Assembly: GCA_000212915.1 (NCBI GenBank)
Contig: CM001167.1
Location: 2,534,780 to 2,598,779, forward strand
From: Bacteroides coprosuis DSM 18011
Lineage (GTDB): Bacteria > Bacteroidota > Bacteroidia > Bacteroidales > Bacteroidaceae
Length of the DNA stretch: 64,000 bases
Direction of reading: 5' to 3'
Below, piece after piece: positions 44,544 through 53,388 of the stretch (position 1 is its first letter; each line of letters starts with the position of its first letter). The notes below the pieces were generated by a model. The model searched no databases, was not told the DNA's origin, and worked only from the letters and a program-made list of their open reading frames with translations. The translations under genes were made by a program, and so were the position numbers.

Positions 44544-46589
44544 ATGCAAAAAAATAGATCTAAAGACATGAAAGCAGACATAAAAGGTATTATTACTAGC
44601 TTGAATATAAATGAGGGGAATTTTCTTATTCCTATTTTTGAAGCTGTCGTTAATAGTATTCAATCTATACACGAACAAGTTAAATTAGAACCAAAGCATA
44701 AAGGAGAAATTGAAGTTATAATTGAAAGAGATAAAATTACAACAGATATATATGAAGGAAAACCCAATATTGAAGTTAATTATCCCATTGCTAAAATTAC
44801 AATTAAAGATAATGGAATAGGCTTTAATGATGTTAACCTTAAAAGCTTCAATACGGCTCACTCCACTAAGAAAATAAAAATTGGAGGAAAAGGGCTTGGT
44901 AGGTTCACAATGTTGTCTGTATTTAAAAACATTTCTGTTGAAAGCATATTCAAAGTAGGAGATAAACATTACAAAAGAGAGATTCCATTCACTACAGAAT
45001 ACAAAGAGGAGGACGCAAAGAAAACAATTGTACATGGAGCCAAAAGTACAGGAACAATAACCATCCTAAGTGGGCTTAAAGAGAAATTTTTAAAACAATC
45101 TATCAATTATAGTCAAGAGGTAATTGCTGACAACATCCTAAAACATTGCTTACTATATTTTATAAATAATGATGAACCTAAGATTCTTATAAGAGAAAAA
45201 GATTGCGCAGATATTAATTTATCAACTCAATTTAACCCTAAAGATTTTTTGATTAATGAATACTTAGAAGAAAAAATCAAAAATAAAACGTTTAATTTTT
45301 ATCTCGTTAAAGAGTATAAATCAAGCTTTAATTTCTACTCATACACAGCTGATAATAGAACAGTTGAAACAAAAAAAACCAATACTATCTTACCCATCTT
45401 CAAATCAAAAGTAACTAATTCTGATCAAGAATGCTATGTTGGAGTTTATATTACATCTGATTTTTTTAATAAAAGAGTACAGCATAATAGATTAGAAATA
45501 AGGTTTGATAAAGCAAATGATATGGCAAACTTTGACACTGTTTCAGAAAAAGAAGTAGAAGATAAAGTTGTTGAAATTATAGAGAGACAATTTGCAGGCA
45601 TACTTAAAGAACGAGAGACATCCAACGAAGCTAAAGTTAAAGACTATCTTCGACATGATGGAATTGGCTACAGGTGGCTTGATGTGGATTCAAAATTCTT
45701 ACAATCAATTCCTGATGATGCAGACATTAAAAAGCTTGATGACCTATTTCATAATTTAGAGTATAAGGCAAAGAATGACTTAAACAAAAGGAAAGAAAAA
45801 CTTTTATCAAGGGATTACAGCAATAAAAAAGAGTATAAAGAACTTTTAAATGAAGTACTCAGCGCTGTAGGAAAACAAAATGAGAGCAAGCTAGCTCAAT
45901 ACGTTTCTCATAGGAAAGTGGTTATTGATCTACTTGGTAAATACTTAGAATGGCAAAATGAGCAAAAAAAGTATAAGGAAGAGAGTGCTTTGCACAATTT
46001 ATTCTTTACAATGGGTGGCACTGAAAAAGATATTGCTCATTCTCAACATAACCTGTGGCTAATAGATGAGCGCTTAGCATATTTCAAATATATTAGATCT
46101 GATATTGCCCAACTATATCACGGATTGAGTAATACAGAATCAAAAAAAGAACCTGACATCACTCTATATGATTATGATTTGTATGATAAATCCTATAAAT
46201 ACGGAGATGTTAGCAGTGAAGGAGAAATAAAAACAATTGTTTTTGTTGAATTTAAACGTCCTCATAGGGATAACCTAACTTTTCAAGAATATCAAAGGCA
46301 AATGATGGACCAAGTAAAAGGTCTTGATCAAGGGATAGAGAATTATAAAGGAGGTTATTTAAATGTTTCTCAAAATAAAACTATATTTTTTTATTATGTT
46401 TGTGATGTAAAAGACTTTAACAAAATAATGAAAGATGCAAAGGAATTTGGAAGCTTCAGAACATCTCCTTATGGAACACTAATTAGATTTGACCAAGATA
46501 GAATAGAAGAGATTATGACTTATCAGCAAGTTAAATCAAGTTCTATTCAGAGGAATAGAGCATTCTTTAAAAATTTAGGAATTGATTAA
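44544..46589 (+). CDS. GHKL ATPase fused to a PD-(D/E)XK nuclease-like domain
   Basis: 681 aa. The N-terminal HSP90/GHKL ATPase has N box FEAVVNSI (Glu33, Asn37), G1 box IKDNGIGF (~90) and G2 box GGKGLGRF (~115). A long helical middle (380-500) follows. The C-terminal domain has NLWLIDERLAYFKYIRSD (~505), EPDITLYD (Asp ~536) and VFVEFKRP (Glu ~568, Lys ~570), the D...ExK pattern of a PD-(D/E)XK nuclease. A single-gene, ATPase-gated nuclease is consistent with anti-phage defence. It lies between two copies (A and B) of a structured repeat, apparently as a cargo. The start could instead be the internal ATG at 44568. Confidence 0.75.
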   Translation: MQKNRSKDMKADIKGIITSLNINEGNFLIPIFEAVVNSIQSIHEQVKLEPKHKGEIEVIIERDKITTDIYEGKPNIEVNYPIAKITIKDNGIGFNDVNLKSFNTAHSTKKIKIGGKGLGRFTMLSVFKNISVESIFKVGDKHYKREIPFTTEYKEEDAKKTIVHGAKSTGTITILSGLKEKFLKQSINYSQEVIADNILKHCLLYFINNDEPKILIREKDCADINLSTQFNPKDFLINEYLEEKIKNKTFNFYLVKEYKSSFNFYSYTADNRTVETKKTNTILPIFKSKVTNSDQECYVGVYITSDFFNKRVQHNRLEIRFDKANDMANFDTVSEKEVEDKVVEIIERQFAGILKERETSNEAKVKDYLRHDGIGYRWLDVDSKFLQSIPDDADIKKLDDLFHNLEYKAKNDLNKRKEKLLSRDYSNKKEYKELLNEVLSAVGKQNESKLAQYVSHRKVVIDLLGKYLEWQNEQKKYKEESALHNLFFTMGGTEKDIAHSQHNLWLIDERLAYFKYIRSDIAQLYHGLSNTESKKEPDITLYDYDLYDKSYKYGDVSSEGEIKTIVFVEFKRPHRDNLTFQEYQRQMMDQVKGLDQGIENYKGGYLNVSQNKTIFFYYVCDVKDFNKIMKDAKEFGSFRTSPYGTLIRFDQDRIEEIMTYQQVKSSSIQRNRAFFKNLGID

Positions 46590-46724
46590 ATCAAAATTTA
46601 TGATTTAGTAAGCCCAGTAAACTCAATCTTTTCTTCCGTAACGTTTTCATTATTTATATTTTAGAGTGAAAGCCCGTTCATCTCGAAGAGATCGAGAATA
46701 AAAATGATTTCTAAAAGAGATGCA

Positions 46725-47096
46725 TGAGATTGGTTTTCCTGCTGTTTTCGCATTAAAGACTTATGAGAGTAGCCTGCATAACGAATAGGTCTTGTGAAAT
46801 TCAGTGGATGGTTAGGTTTGAAGCTCCGACAATAAAAAAGTGATGTAGTCTTGTTAAAAACAGGCTCGTCACTTTCTATATGTATCAGTATTACTTCTGA
46901 AGTAAGCCTAAAACATTATTTCTACAGATAAACTAAAAGGATACATCAAAAAACTATGTTGCTATGGAGAGCAGGGTTCTATTCTGTTTACGGATAGTGA
47001 GACGAAACAAAATAGCAACATTGTTTTGTAGCCGCTTTTCAACAACCTCTTTACAAGAAAAAAAATGAATTGGAATGGGGTTGTTGGATTAATAAC
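46725..47096 (+). repeat. Structured repeat, copy B
   Basis: Matches copy A with scattered substitutions. Paired positions are kept: TGTTGCTAT (46957-46965) with ATAGCAACA (47012-47020) perfectly; CTATTC/GGATAG with a G-U; CAACAACC/GGTTGTTG. Terminator hairpin AAGTGATG/CGTCACTT keeps pairing through G-U. The peptide-like frame here reads GFPAVFALKTYESSLHNE, so that part may also be under coding constraint. A degenerate copy of the next unit starts at 47148. Confidence 0.8.
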
Positions 47097-47404
47097 CTCT
47101 TATACAAATTGTAAGACTTTTTTTCTGAGTGCACTGCGTTAATACTAAAGTAAACCAAAATACTACATCTACAAATAAATTAAAAGGCTAATCAATTCCA
47201 CTAAGTTACGAATTTCATAAGTAAATCAGATGTATGAATCAATTATGATAATCTCTTTTACATCTGCAAAGTATTCACAATCGACCAATCCTTTTGCGTG
47301 ATTATTACCCAATTATGGTTCAATTCGTACCAACACTTTTTTGTCATCTCTTATTAAAACCATCATGCATTTCTTTATTCACATTTCATAGTTTTGCGCG
47401 ATTT

Positions 47405-47459
47405 TGCATGATTATGCGTGATAATGCGAAATTTTTGCGTGATTATGCGTGATAATACG
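47405..47459. repeat. Iteron-like TGCGTGATTATGCGTGAT repeats
   Basis: Two 24-bp copies (47405-47428 and 47436-47459) that differ at two positions; each itself contains the TGCGTGAT motif twice. A further partial copy, TTTTGCGTGATTATTACCC, is at about 47292. Spacing of 31 bp is near three helical turns. Otherwise 47200-47650 and 47820-48540 are AT-rich and I see no gene. Confidence 0.65.
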
Positions 47460-47651
47460 TTCCTGCACCTGATTTCTCCAATAAATTATATCTATCAACT
47501 AATTCTGTCAAATCAATTGTTGCAGACTCTTTTTGAAACACTGGTTATTTTTTGATATTCTGAATTGGTTGTTTTTCCATTTTCTTTAACAAATAATACA
47601 GCTTTCACCTGTATCGAAGTTAAACCTATTTTTTCTAAATCATTAAATATA

Positions 47652-47815
47652 TAGATAAACTAAAAAGGTTACATCAAAAAAAATTTGTTGCTATGGAGAG
47701 CAGGCTTCTATCCAGTTTTACGGATAGTATGCCGAAACGAAATAGCAACATTGTTTTGTAGCCGCTTTTCAACAACCTTTTTTCAAAAAAAGAAATGAAT
47801 TGGAAAGGGGTTGGA
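47652..47815 (+). repeat. Structured repeat, copy C (3' block only)
   Basis: Contains only the folded block: outer GGTTACA/TGTAGCC (47667-47673 with 47757-47763), inner TGTTGCTAT/ATAGCAACA (47686-47694 with 47742-47750, perfect), CTATCC/GGATAG, and a shortened last hairpin. The outer stem base pair has changed from C-G (A) to U-G (C), which keeps pairing. Confidence 0.75.
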
Positions 47816-48681
47816 GAATTATTATAACTGAATAATAAAGACTCATTTAATAACAGAACTCTAAATATAACCTTCAATCATTTATTTTTTGTGAAAACAA
47901 CGTTTCCCAAGTAGGCTATTGTGATGTTGGATAATATTCCAATAAATCACGTACAAAGAAGCGATGATCCTTAGAAAACCTATACCTTTCAGAACTATTG
48001 TGAGCCAAGAGTGTGAGGTTGGGTGTTTTTATATATTGTTATGATACAATCTCGTGAGTCGTTCAAATTCAGCTTTTCTAAACTGCTATTTATTTGTTAC
48101 AGCTTTTCAATTATCATTTTTATACTCGCTACAACCTAAATATATTGTTACTAATAAATTTATAGAAATGTCTTGTCTAACGTATTACACAAATTATCTA
48201 TATTCTTATTATAATAACTGAAGAAGCCAGCATATCATCTGATTAATAGGTAGTTAGTGCGCCATGTATCATAAAGTGTATCAGGTAAAAAGATTTGTGT
48301 TAATAATTCGAAGTTTTCACTTTCTCCAAAATGCCATTCAAAACTAATTTTAATTCGGTATAAATAGTAATTGAGTCATCGGATTTCTTCCTTCTTATAG
48401 ACAAAGAAAGGTGCTTTTTAGATGATATAGAAATAAAGTTTTTACCTTAATAACCAAGTTGATATACTTCAATTTTAAATGTTGTCAATCTATATTAATT
48501 TGATTTTATTATTGCAAACTTTTGTAAGATGAATTTTGTATATTTGTACATGCAAATAAATATGAAAGAATAAAATCAAACAGCATTGGAGAAACTATTT
48601 GAAGTTTACTCTCAATTAAAAAACCAATACTGTACTGTAAATGAAAGATGCAGACATAGAGTTTAAAACGATTTAAGAAGT

Positions 48682-48836
48682 ATGAAGTTAACGTTCGAAC
48701 CAAATCTTAAATTTCAGCTTAACGCCATAAAATACAAAACTATTTATTTGACAAACAGTCTGGTAAAGCTCATTTCAATGAGTTTGAGACCAAAGAATTT
48801 AAAGGGATAAATAAAGTAGTACGGTTAATAAACTAA
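48682..48836 (+). pseudogene. N-terminal remnant of a type III restriction subunit (Res)
   Basis: MKLTFEPNLKFQLNAIK matches the start of Res subunits (MKL.F.PNL.YQL.AI), and in the next frame YLFDKQSGKAHFNEFETKEF continues the homology. So the fragment is frameshifted and ends after ~50 codons. Just upstream (48560-48660) a further broken frame (QTALEKLFEVYSQLKNQY) may be residue of the neighbouring gene. No Mod gene is present. Confidence 0.55.
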
Positions 48837-48877
48837 TATAGATTGGGAGTTAGTTTTGAGAAAATATATATGATAAT

Positions 48878-49423
48878 ATGACCAAAGAAGAAGTAGTTGA
48901 TATATTGATAGATTTGAAAGATACTGTAAAAGAATTCAATGCAGTTAAATTTGAAAGTACAGATAACAAGAAAAAATTACATGAAAAGATTTCAAACTTA
49001 TATGGAAGTATACAAGAGTATTATTTAGATGCATCAGGATTCAAAAACATTGAAGTTCCAATTGCTAGAAGTCAATTAAAATCAAACTATAATAACTATT
49101 TCGAAGCAGGTTATTTATCAGGAAGAACCTTTCATTCTCATCAAGGTTATGCAGAGTTACTGAGTGTAATTGGTATAATACAGAATAAAAAGAATGTAAA
49201 AATTAGAAAGACTTCAAATAAGGGCTTGACTAAAAGTGAAACTATTGGAATTATAGCAATAATCTTAACTTTTTTAGGTGGTTCATTTACTTTAGGAAAA
49301 TATATAGGAGAAAGCCGGTATGATCAAAAGAAAATAAATTTATTAGAAGAAAACAAGATCCTTAAAAAAGATACTATGATTTTAAGAAAATCACTATTAG
49401 AAGCACAGGAATCGTTAAAATAA
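48878..49423 (+). CDS. Single-pass membrane protein of unknown function
   Basis: 181 aa. An N-terminal soluble helical part of ~120 residues (TKEEVVDILIDLKDTVKEF...), one membrane helix (ETIGIIAIILTFLGGSFTLG, ~126-145) and a C-terminal coiled coil (KKINLLEENKILKKDTMIL). It is 27 bp before the zincin-like gene region and co-directional. Such TM/protease pairs occur in conflict systems, but no family is recognised. Confidence 0.65.
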   Translation: MTKEEVVDILIDLKDTVKEFNAVKFESTDNKKKLHEKISNLYGSIQEYYLDASGFKNIEVPIARSQLKSNYNNYFEAGYLSGRTFHSHQGYAELLSVIGIIQNKKNVKIRKTSNKGLTKSETIGIIAIILTFLGGSFTLGKYIGESRYDQKKINLLEENKILKKDTMILRKSLLEAQESLK

Positions 49424-49555
49424 GCAAATAAATAAAACAATTCCCCATTTATGGAAACATAATACGAAATAAGAGGATTTTATAGACCAAGTTTTTTCTC
49501 ATTATTTTTAAATGGTGAGTTTTATAATGATTTTTCAGAGATATCACAAACCGAC

Positions 49556-50719
49556 TTGGGGACATTAGTACATGAATATGTGCATTATTTACAGAATATT
49601 ACTACAATATTTGGACTACGAAATAGTTTGTTTTACTTCAATTATCTATTTGAAATAAAAAAGCATATTATTGATAATAATAATTTTGAAATACCTTTAC
49701 GTAAGATCCAATTTTCTAATGGCATTTTAAGAGGAAAGTCTTTGTTTCAACTTTACCATGGTTCTTCAAAAGTATTTAGCCCCGAATTTGATAATGTGAT
49801 AGTTTATACTTCAAAGAATGGGTTAGATGGCATTGATGTGATAAATGTTTGTATTGATCTATATGCCAAAGATAAAAAGTTAGATACAGTTGTATTTGGA
49901 AACAATTGTGTTAAGGAAAGCATGGCATATTTGTATCAGCAACTTTTCGATAAAAACGTAAAACCACCAATATTTCCATATCTCTCAGTTGAAGTATTAT
50001 GCAACTCTATATATCCAGAGATTTTAACCGATAAAAGAAAGCTAATAGCAATTTGTCTTATCTCACTCAACTCTCAAAATAGCGGTTTGACTTTTTACCA
50101 GTTATTACTAAAATCTAAAAGCGAAAAAGAATTAAACGGAATTGAATTATACAAGAAATACTCATTTGAACTTACTGTGATTAATGGCGAGAAAGAGTAT
50201 TCCATAAAAGAGTACCTTGTTGATTCAATGGTAAAATTTAAAGAAGCTCTTTCATGTTCATTAATTACTAAATTAAAATATTTTGATTTACTACTTGATA
50301 ATATTAAACTATCAGCTGAAGAAAATATACTCCCCCTTATTGAAGTACTATATGAAGACAAAAAAAGCTCTATAGAGAAACTCGAATCTTTAATTAACTT
50401 CTATGGTATCCCTCATATTAGAACTCTAAATGGTTATAATTTATTTCCACAGAATACAGAACTTGAAGAACCAGCTATGGAGTTTGTGGAGTTAATTGGT
50501 CAAAGAATAGTTTTCGATAGAATATTAGGTCTAGGAATAAACAAAGATGATACTATGTGCTCATTGTATCTACAATGTGAATTGTCAGAGGATGATATTG
50601 TGGACGAGCATTGTTTTGACAAACAGTGGGAAAGAGATAAATTATGTCCATTTAAAATAATTAGTGATAATTGGAAACTATATGAAAAAACAATTACAGA
50701 TAACACATTAAAAATATAA
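49556..50719 (+). CDS. Zincin-like (HExxH) metallopeptidase domain protein
   Basis: 387 aa from a TTG at 49556. HEYVHYLQN (His7, Glu8, His11) is an HExxH zinc site very near this N-terminus; a downstream glutamate such as CVKESMAYLYQ could be the third ligand. The frame is open upstream to a TAA at 49460-49462, and the upstream codons encode a protein-like YEIRGFYRPSFFSLFLNGEF after ATG-Glu-Thr. So the original start was probably the ATG at 49451 and the gene may be damaged at codon 4. The rest is helical with no known domain. Confidence 0.65.
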   Translation: MGTLVHEYVHYLQNITTIFGLRNSLFYFNYLFEIKKHIIDNNNFEIPLRKIQFSNGILRGKSLFQLYHGSSKVFSPEFDNVIVYTSKNGLDGIDVINVCIDLYAKDKKLDTVVFGNNCVKESMAYLYQQLFDKNVKPPIFPYLSVEVLCNSIYPEILTDKRKLIAICLISLNSQNSGLTFYQLLLKSKSEKELNGIELYKKYSFELTVINGEKEYSIKEYLVDSMVKFKEALSCSLITKLKYFDLLLDNIKLSAEENILPLIEVLYEDKKSSIEKLESLINFYGIPHIRTLNGYNLFPQNTELEEPAMEFVELIGQRIVFDRILGLGINKDDTMCSLYLQCELSEDDIVDEHCFDKQWERDKLCPFKIISDNWKLYEKTITDNTLKI

Positions 50720-51059
50720 TATATGGGTTTTGTGTCTTACACGTTTTATTCATGCGCTACTACCGCATAAATCGTTTCGTATGGTTTGAAAAGGCACATC
50801 ACGCTATACAACGATGCGCGACAGAGAGTGATACTACCAATACCATTGCTTTGAGCAAATGTGGCTTAAGATGGCGGGGATGGCTTTTGTTGGCATATAT
50901 GAGGAGGTAAGATTAAAGTGGAAACAACTTCTTTGGTGTTGAGAAGGTTAGAGTTTTTACAGCTAAAATTCAATCGAAGAACAGATTTGAGCTTTGTAAT
51001 GAACAAAAACCTTTGTTTATTTTACATTTCTCCTTTTTTTACATTGTTGATGGCTATCT

Positions 51060-51668
51060 TTATTTTCTATTAATTATAATTTCAAGTTCAAGTAAGCAGT
51101 CTTTTAAAGTATCAAACTTCGCTTCAATTTGATTAATTCTTTGTCTATTGAACTTAATAATTCCGTCCTTAACTTCTATCGGTAAATCAGTCTTTATAAT
51201 TTGATCTTCCGTTAATTTGGGTGTGTCTGTTAGTATATCTCTTAATTCGCTAATTGAACTTTTGATTAAAGTCTTAATATGCTCCTCAATAGAGAATTGG
51301 CATTTGTCAACAGTCCGATAAATAGAGTGCATTGAAGTATTTATCCGTTTAATTGACGAAGCAGCTTCTGTATATGGAATTTCGCCTGAAACGGATTTTT
51401 GTTGAAGTTCATTAGTTATTTCATATATGTTATCAACTCTTCTCAGAATGATGTTTTTTTCAATTCGATTATCACTTCTTCTTTTATCGAATAAAACCGT
51501 TATAAGAATAGCTAATAATACGGTTACTAAAATGGAAGCAACATTTACTAAATCAATAGTTTTAGATATATGAAAATATGGAAAATTGATAAACTTTCCT
51601 ATTATTACCCCAATAATTAATAGACAGGCACACAATCCAACTTTTAGAATATTAATTAGAAATTTCAT
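51060..51668 (-). CDS. Membrane protein with two N-terminal helices, operon effector candidate
   Basis: 202 aa. Two hydrophobic helices (KVGLCACLLIIGVIIGKFI ~10-28; LVNVASILVTVLLAILITVL ~40-59) precede a cytoplasmic helical domain with basic and acidic stretches. Third gene of a minus-strand operon; its start overlaps the DUF4325 gene by 17 bp. A membrane effector or sensor for the STAS/ATPase pair is a reasonable inference, not shown. Confidence 0.65.
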   Translation of the reverse strand: MKFLINILKVGLCACLLIIGVIIGKFINFPYFHISKTIDLVNVASILVTVLLAILITVLFDKRRSDNRIEKNIILRRVDNIYEITNELQQKSVSGEIPYTEAASSIKRINTSMHSIYRTVDKCQFSIEEHIKTLIKSSISELRDILTDTPKLTEDQIIKTDLPIEVKDGIIKFNRQRINQIEAKFDTLKDCLLELEIIINRK

Positions 51669-51996
51669 TGTGTGCGTCTTTTAGATATTCAAATACATCG
51701 TCTTTTAGATATTCCTCTTCATTTGATATTATCTCAAGCCGATCAATGATTTCATTATATTTTATTCCATCATTTCTAATAAGCCCTCCGAATGACTCTT
51801 CAAGAAATGAAGTTCCATAACCATCTGTTCCATCTAAGTCAACAATGACTTTTTTGTTTTCATTAATGGCTTTCTTAAACACACATGCTAAAATGTTTTT
51901 ACGAAATTTCTCACCTGAATCCTCACCTTCATCTATATACCTAGGTCCAGGAGTATAACTGAAGTCCTTAGCTATTTTAATTTCTATCGATTCCAT
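51652..51996 (-). CDS. STAS-like DUF4325 protein
   Basis: 114 aa. The pattern FSYTPGPRYIDEGEDSGEKF, then KVIVDLDGTDGYGTSFLEES and GLIRNDG is DUF4325, a STAS-like domain. STAS domains bind anti-sigma-type HATPases. It overlaps the ATPase gene by 20 bp and the membrane protein by 17 bp, so all three are translationally coupled. Confidence 0.8.
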   Translation of the reverse strand: MESIEIKIAKDFSYTPGPRYIDEGEDSGEKFRKNILACVFKKAINENKKVIVDLDGTDGYGTSFLEESFGGLIRNDGIKYNEIIDRLEIISNEEEYLKDDVFEYLKDAHNEISN

Positions 51997-53077
51997 GACA
52001 ACTTATATTATTTTTATTTAATTCCCAATAAACAAACGTACCACTGAAAGATTTCGAAATTGATTGGAAATCATTCTTTTCAACGTTTGCATGAACATTG
52101 TTTGTTATTATGTTTAAATTACTTATTTGATTTCTATTTAACGCCATTTGAATACCTGGTAGTCCTTTCCCATGATAAGGTTTGTTAGTGGCAGTTTTAT
52201 GCAGTGTTCCGTCAAGAATGAGACTTAAGAGTTCAGCATTGTTACCGTATTTGACTCTTTCTTTAAGCTTATCAAGTATTCCATAAAATTTACTATTACT
52301 TCGTTTATTATTCAGACTGGTAAATACCCCTACACCGAAATCAATAAAAGCAAAACTTACTTTATTTTGGATAGTATCATGATGTACGGATAACCACCAA
52401 TGTTTTTCGCCTTTTTTTGAGTCGTCAGCATGGTTATTGGTATTTAACATTAATTCAATCAAGGTTCTTTGTACACCTTGACAACGTCTTTCTTCTCCCC
52501 AAACAGTTTTTGTTGCTTGTCGTATTAACTGACTTCCTAACTCAGAATCTACATCTTTCCATGCATGAGTATGAATCGAGCTTTTTTGACCAAGATGGTA
52601 ACGATCAGACTCTCTAAATTGTTCGTAAAGATATTGTAAGAATTTCGATTCTTCGAGAATTTTTCGAGCTGTTTTATTTTCAGGGAAATCACCATTGAAA
52701 GCAATTCTGTTAGATTTGAATTCAACCATTATCGAAAGTAAAACTACAATTGCGTCATATGTTATTTTTTGAACATCTTTCAATACAACGAAAACTTTAT
52801 TTTTCAGGTCAAATTGATGTTTTAATTTGTCAATGAAATTTACAACCTCATTAGAATTGTCAATGAAAGAAAGAGTGTTTGGTGCATGAATCTTAACGTA
52901 GTCCTTGAAAGGATTTTCAAACTTTCTTTTATGCTCTCGTTCAATTTGACTTAGCCCTATTTCAGATATGTTTTTTTGTCTTCTATATTCTTTATGAGCT
53001 AACTTTTGCTTTAACGACCTTTTAGCATGACGTTTATTTGTTTTTTTATATTTCTCTGTTGTGTAAAGTTTCTTCAA
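51977..53077 (-). CDS. STAS-like plus HATPase protein
   Basis: 366 aa. Basic N-terminal ~50 residues (KKTNKRHAKRSLKQKLAHK) look DNA- or RNA-binding. Residues ~60-160 contain a STAS-like domain (VFVVLKDVQKITYDAIVVLL). The C-terminal ~200 are a HATPase: LIELMLNTNNHA (N box), AFIDFGVGVF (G1) and GKGLPGIQMALNR (G2). This is the ATPase subunit of a module with DUF4325 and a membrane protein. The chemistry resembles SpoIIAB/SpoIIAA partner switching; the output is unknown. Confidence 0.75.
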   Translation of the reverse strand: MKKLYTTEKYKKTNKRHAKRSLKQKLAHKEYRRQKNISEIGLSQIEREHKRKFENPFKDYVKIHAPNTLSFIDNSNEVVNFIDKLKHQFDLKNKVFVVLKDVQKITYDAIVVLLSIMVEFKSNRIAFNGDFPENKTARKILEESKFLQYLYEQFRESDRYHLGQKSSIHTHAWKDVDSELGSQLIRQATKTVWGEERRCQGVQRTLIELMLNTNNHADDSKKGEKHWWLSVHHDTIQNKVSFAFIDFGVGVFTSLNNKRSNSKFYGILDKLKERVKYGNNAELLSLILDGTLHKTATNKPYHGKGLPGIQMALNRNQISNLNIITNNVHANVEKNDFQSISKSFSGTFVYWELNKNNISCHGIDRN

Positions 53078-53388
53078 GGGGTTGTATTTTTAAGTTTGAT
53101 TCCAACTTTATATGCTATGAGAAGTGCAGTATATTAAAGCGCTTCACTCTCCATTTAGTTGTTAGATTATTCAATGTGTTTAATTGCATATAAGCATTTA
53201 AATCCTGGATTACACATGACCAATAATATAAATCTGCTTCATTTATTTATAATACTTTCTCTTTTTTCTGTTTTTTGGTTCATCAACTTATATTATTTCA
53301 TCTACTTTCTCAATTCAAAATCTGTTAATTCTAAAGCTTATAACTATCTAAAATTCTACTTATTTGAATTTAAGTACACATATTATTC

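Noticed and set aside
47405-47459. CRISPR-like short repeats
   Set aside because: Only two full copies with a 7-bp gap; not repeat-spacer structure.
43721-47815. CRISPR array or retron
   Set aside because: Repeats are long, few and irregularly spaced with no cas genes, and no reverse transcriptase is encoded anywhere in the window.
47674-47877. Minus-strand ORF over repeat copy C
   Set aside because: Shares no protein conservation with the same place in copies A and B; it is a shadow of a structured repeat.
50720-51059. Possible gene or RNA in the gap before the STAS operon end
   Set aside because: No ORF with protein-like composition, no consensus promoter and no stable hairpin found.
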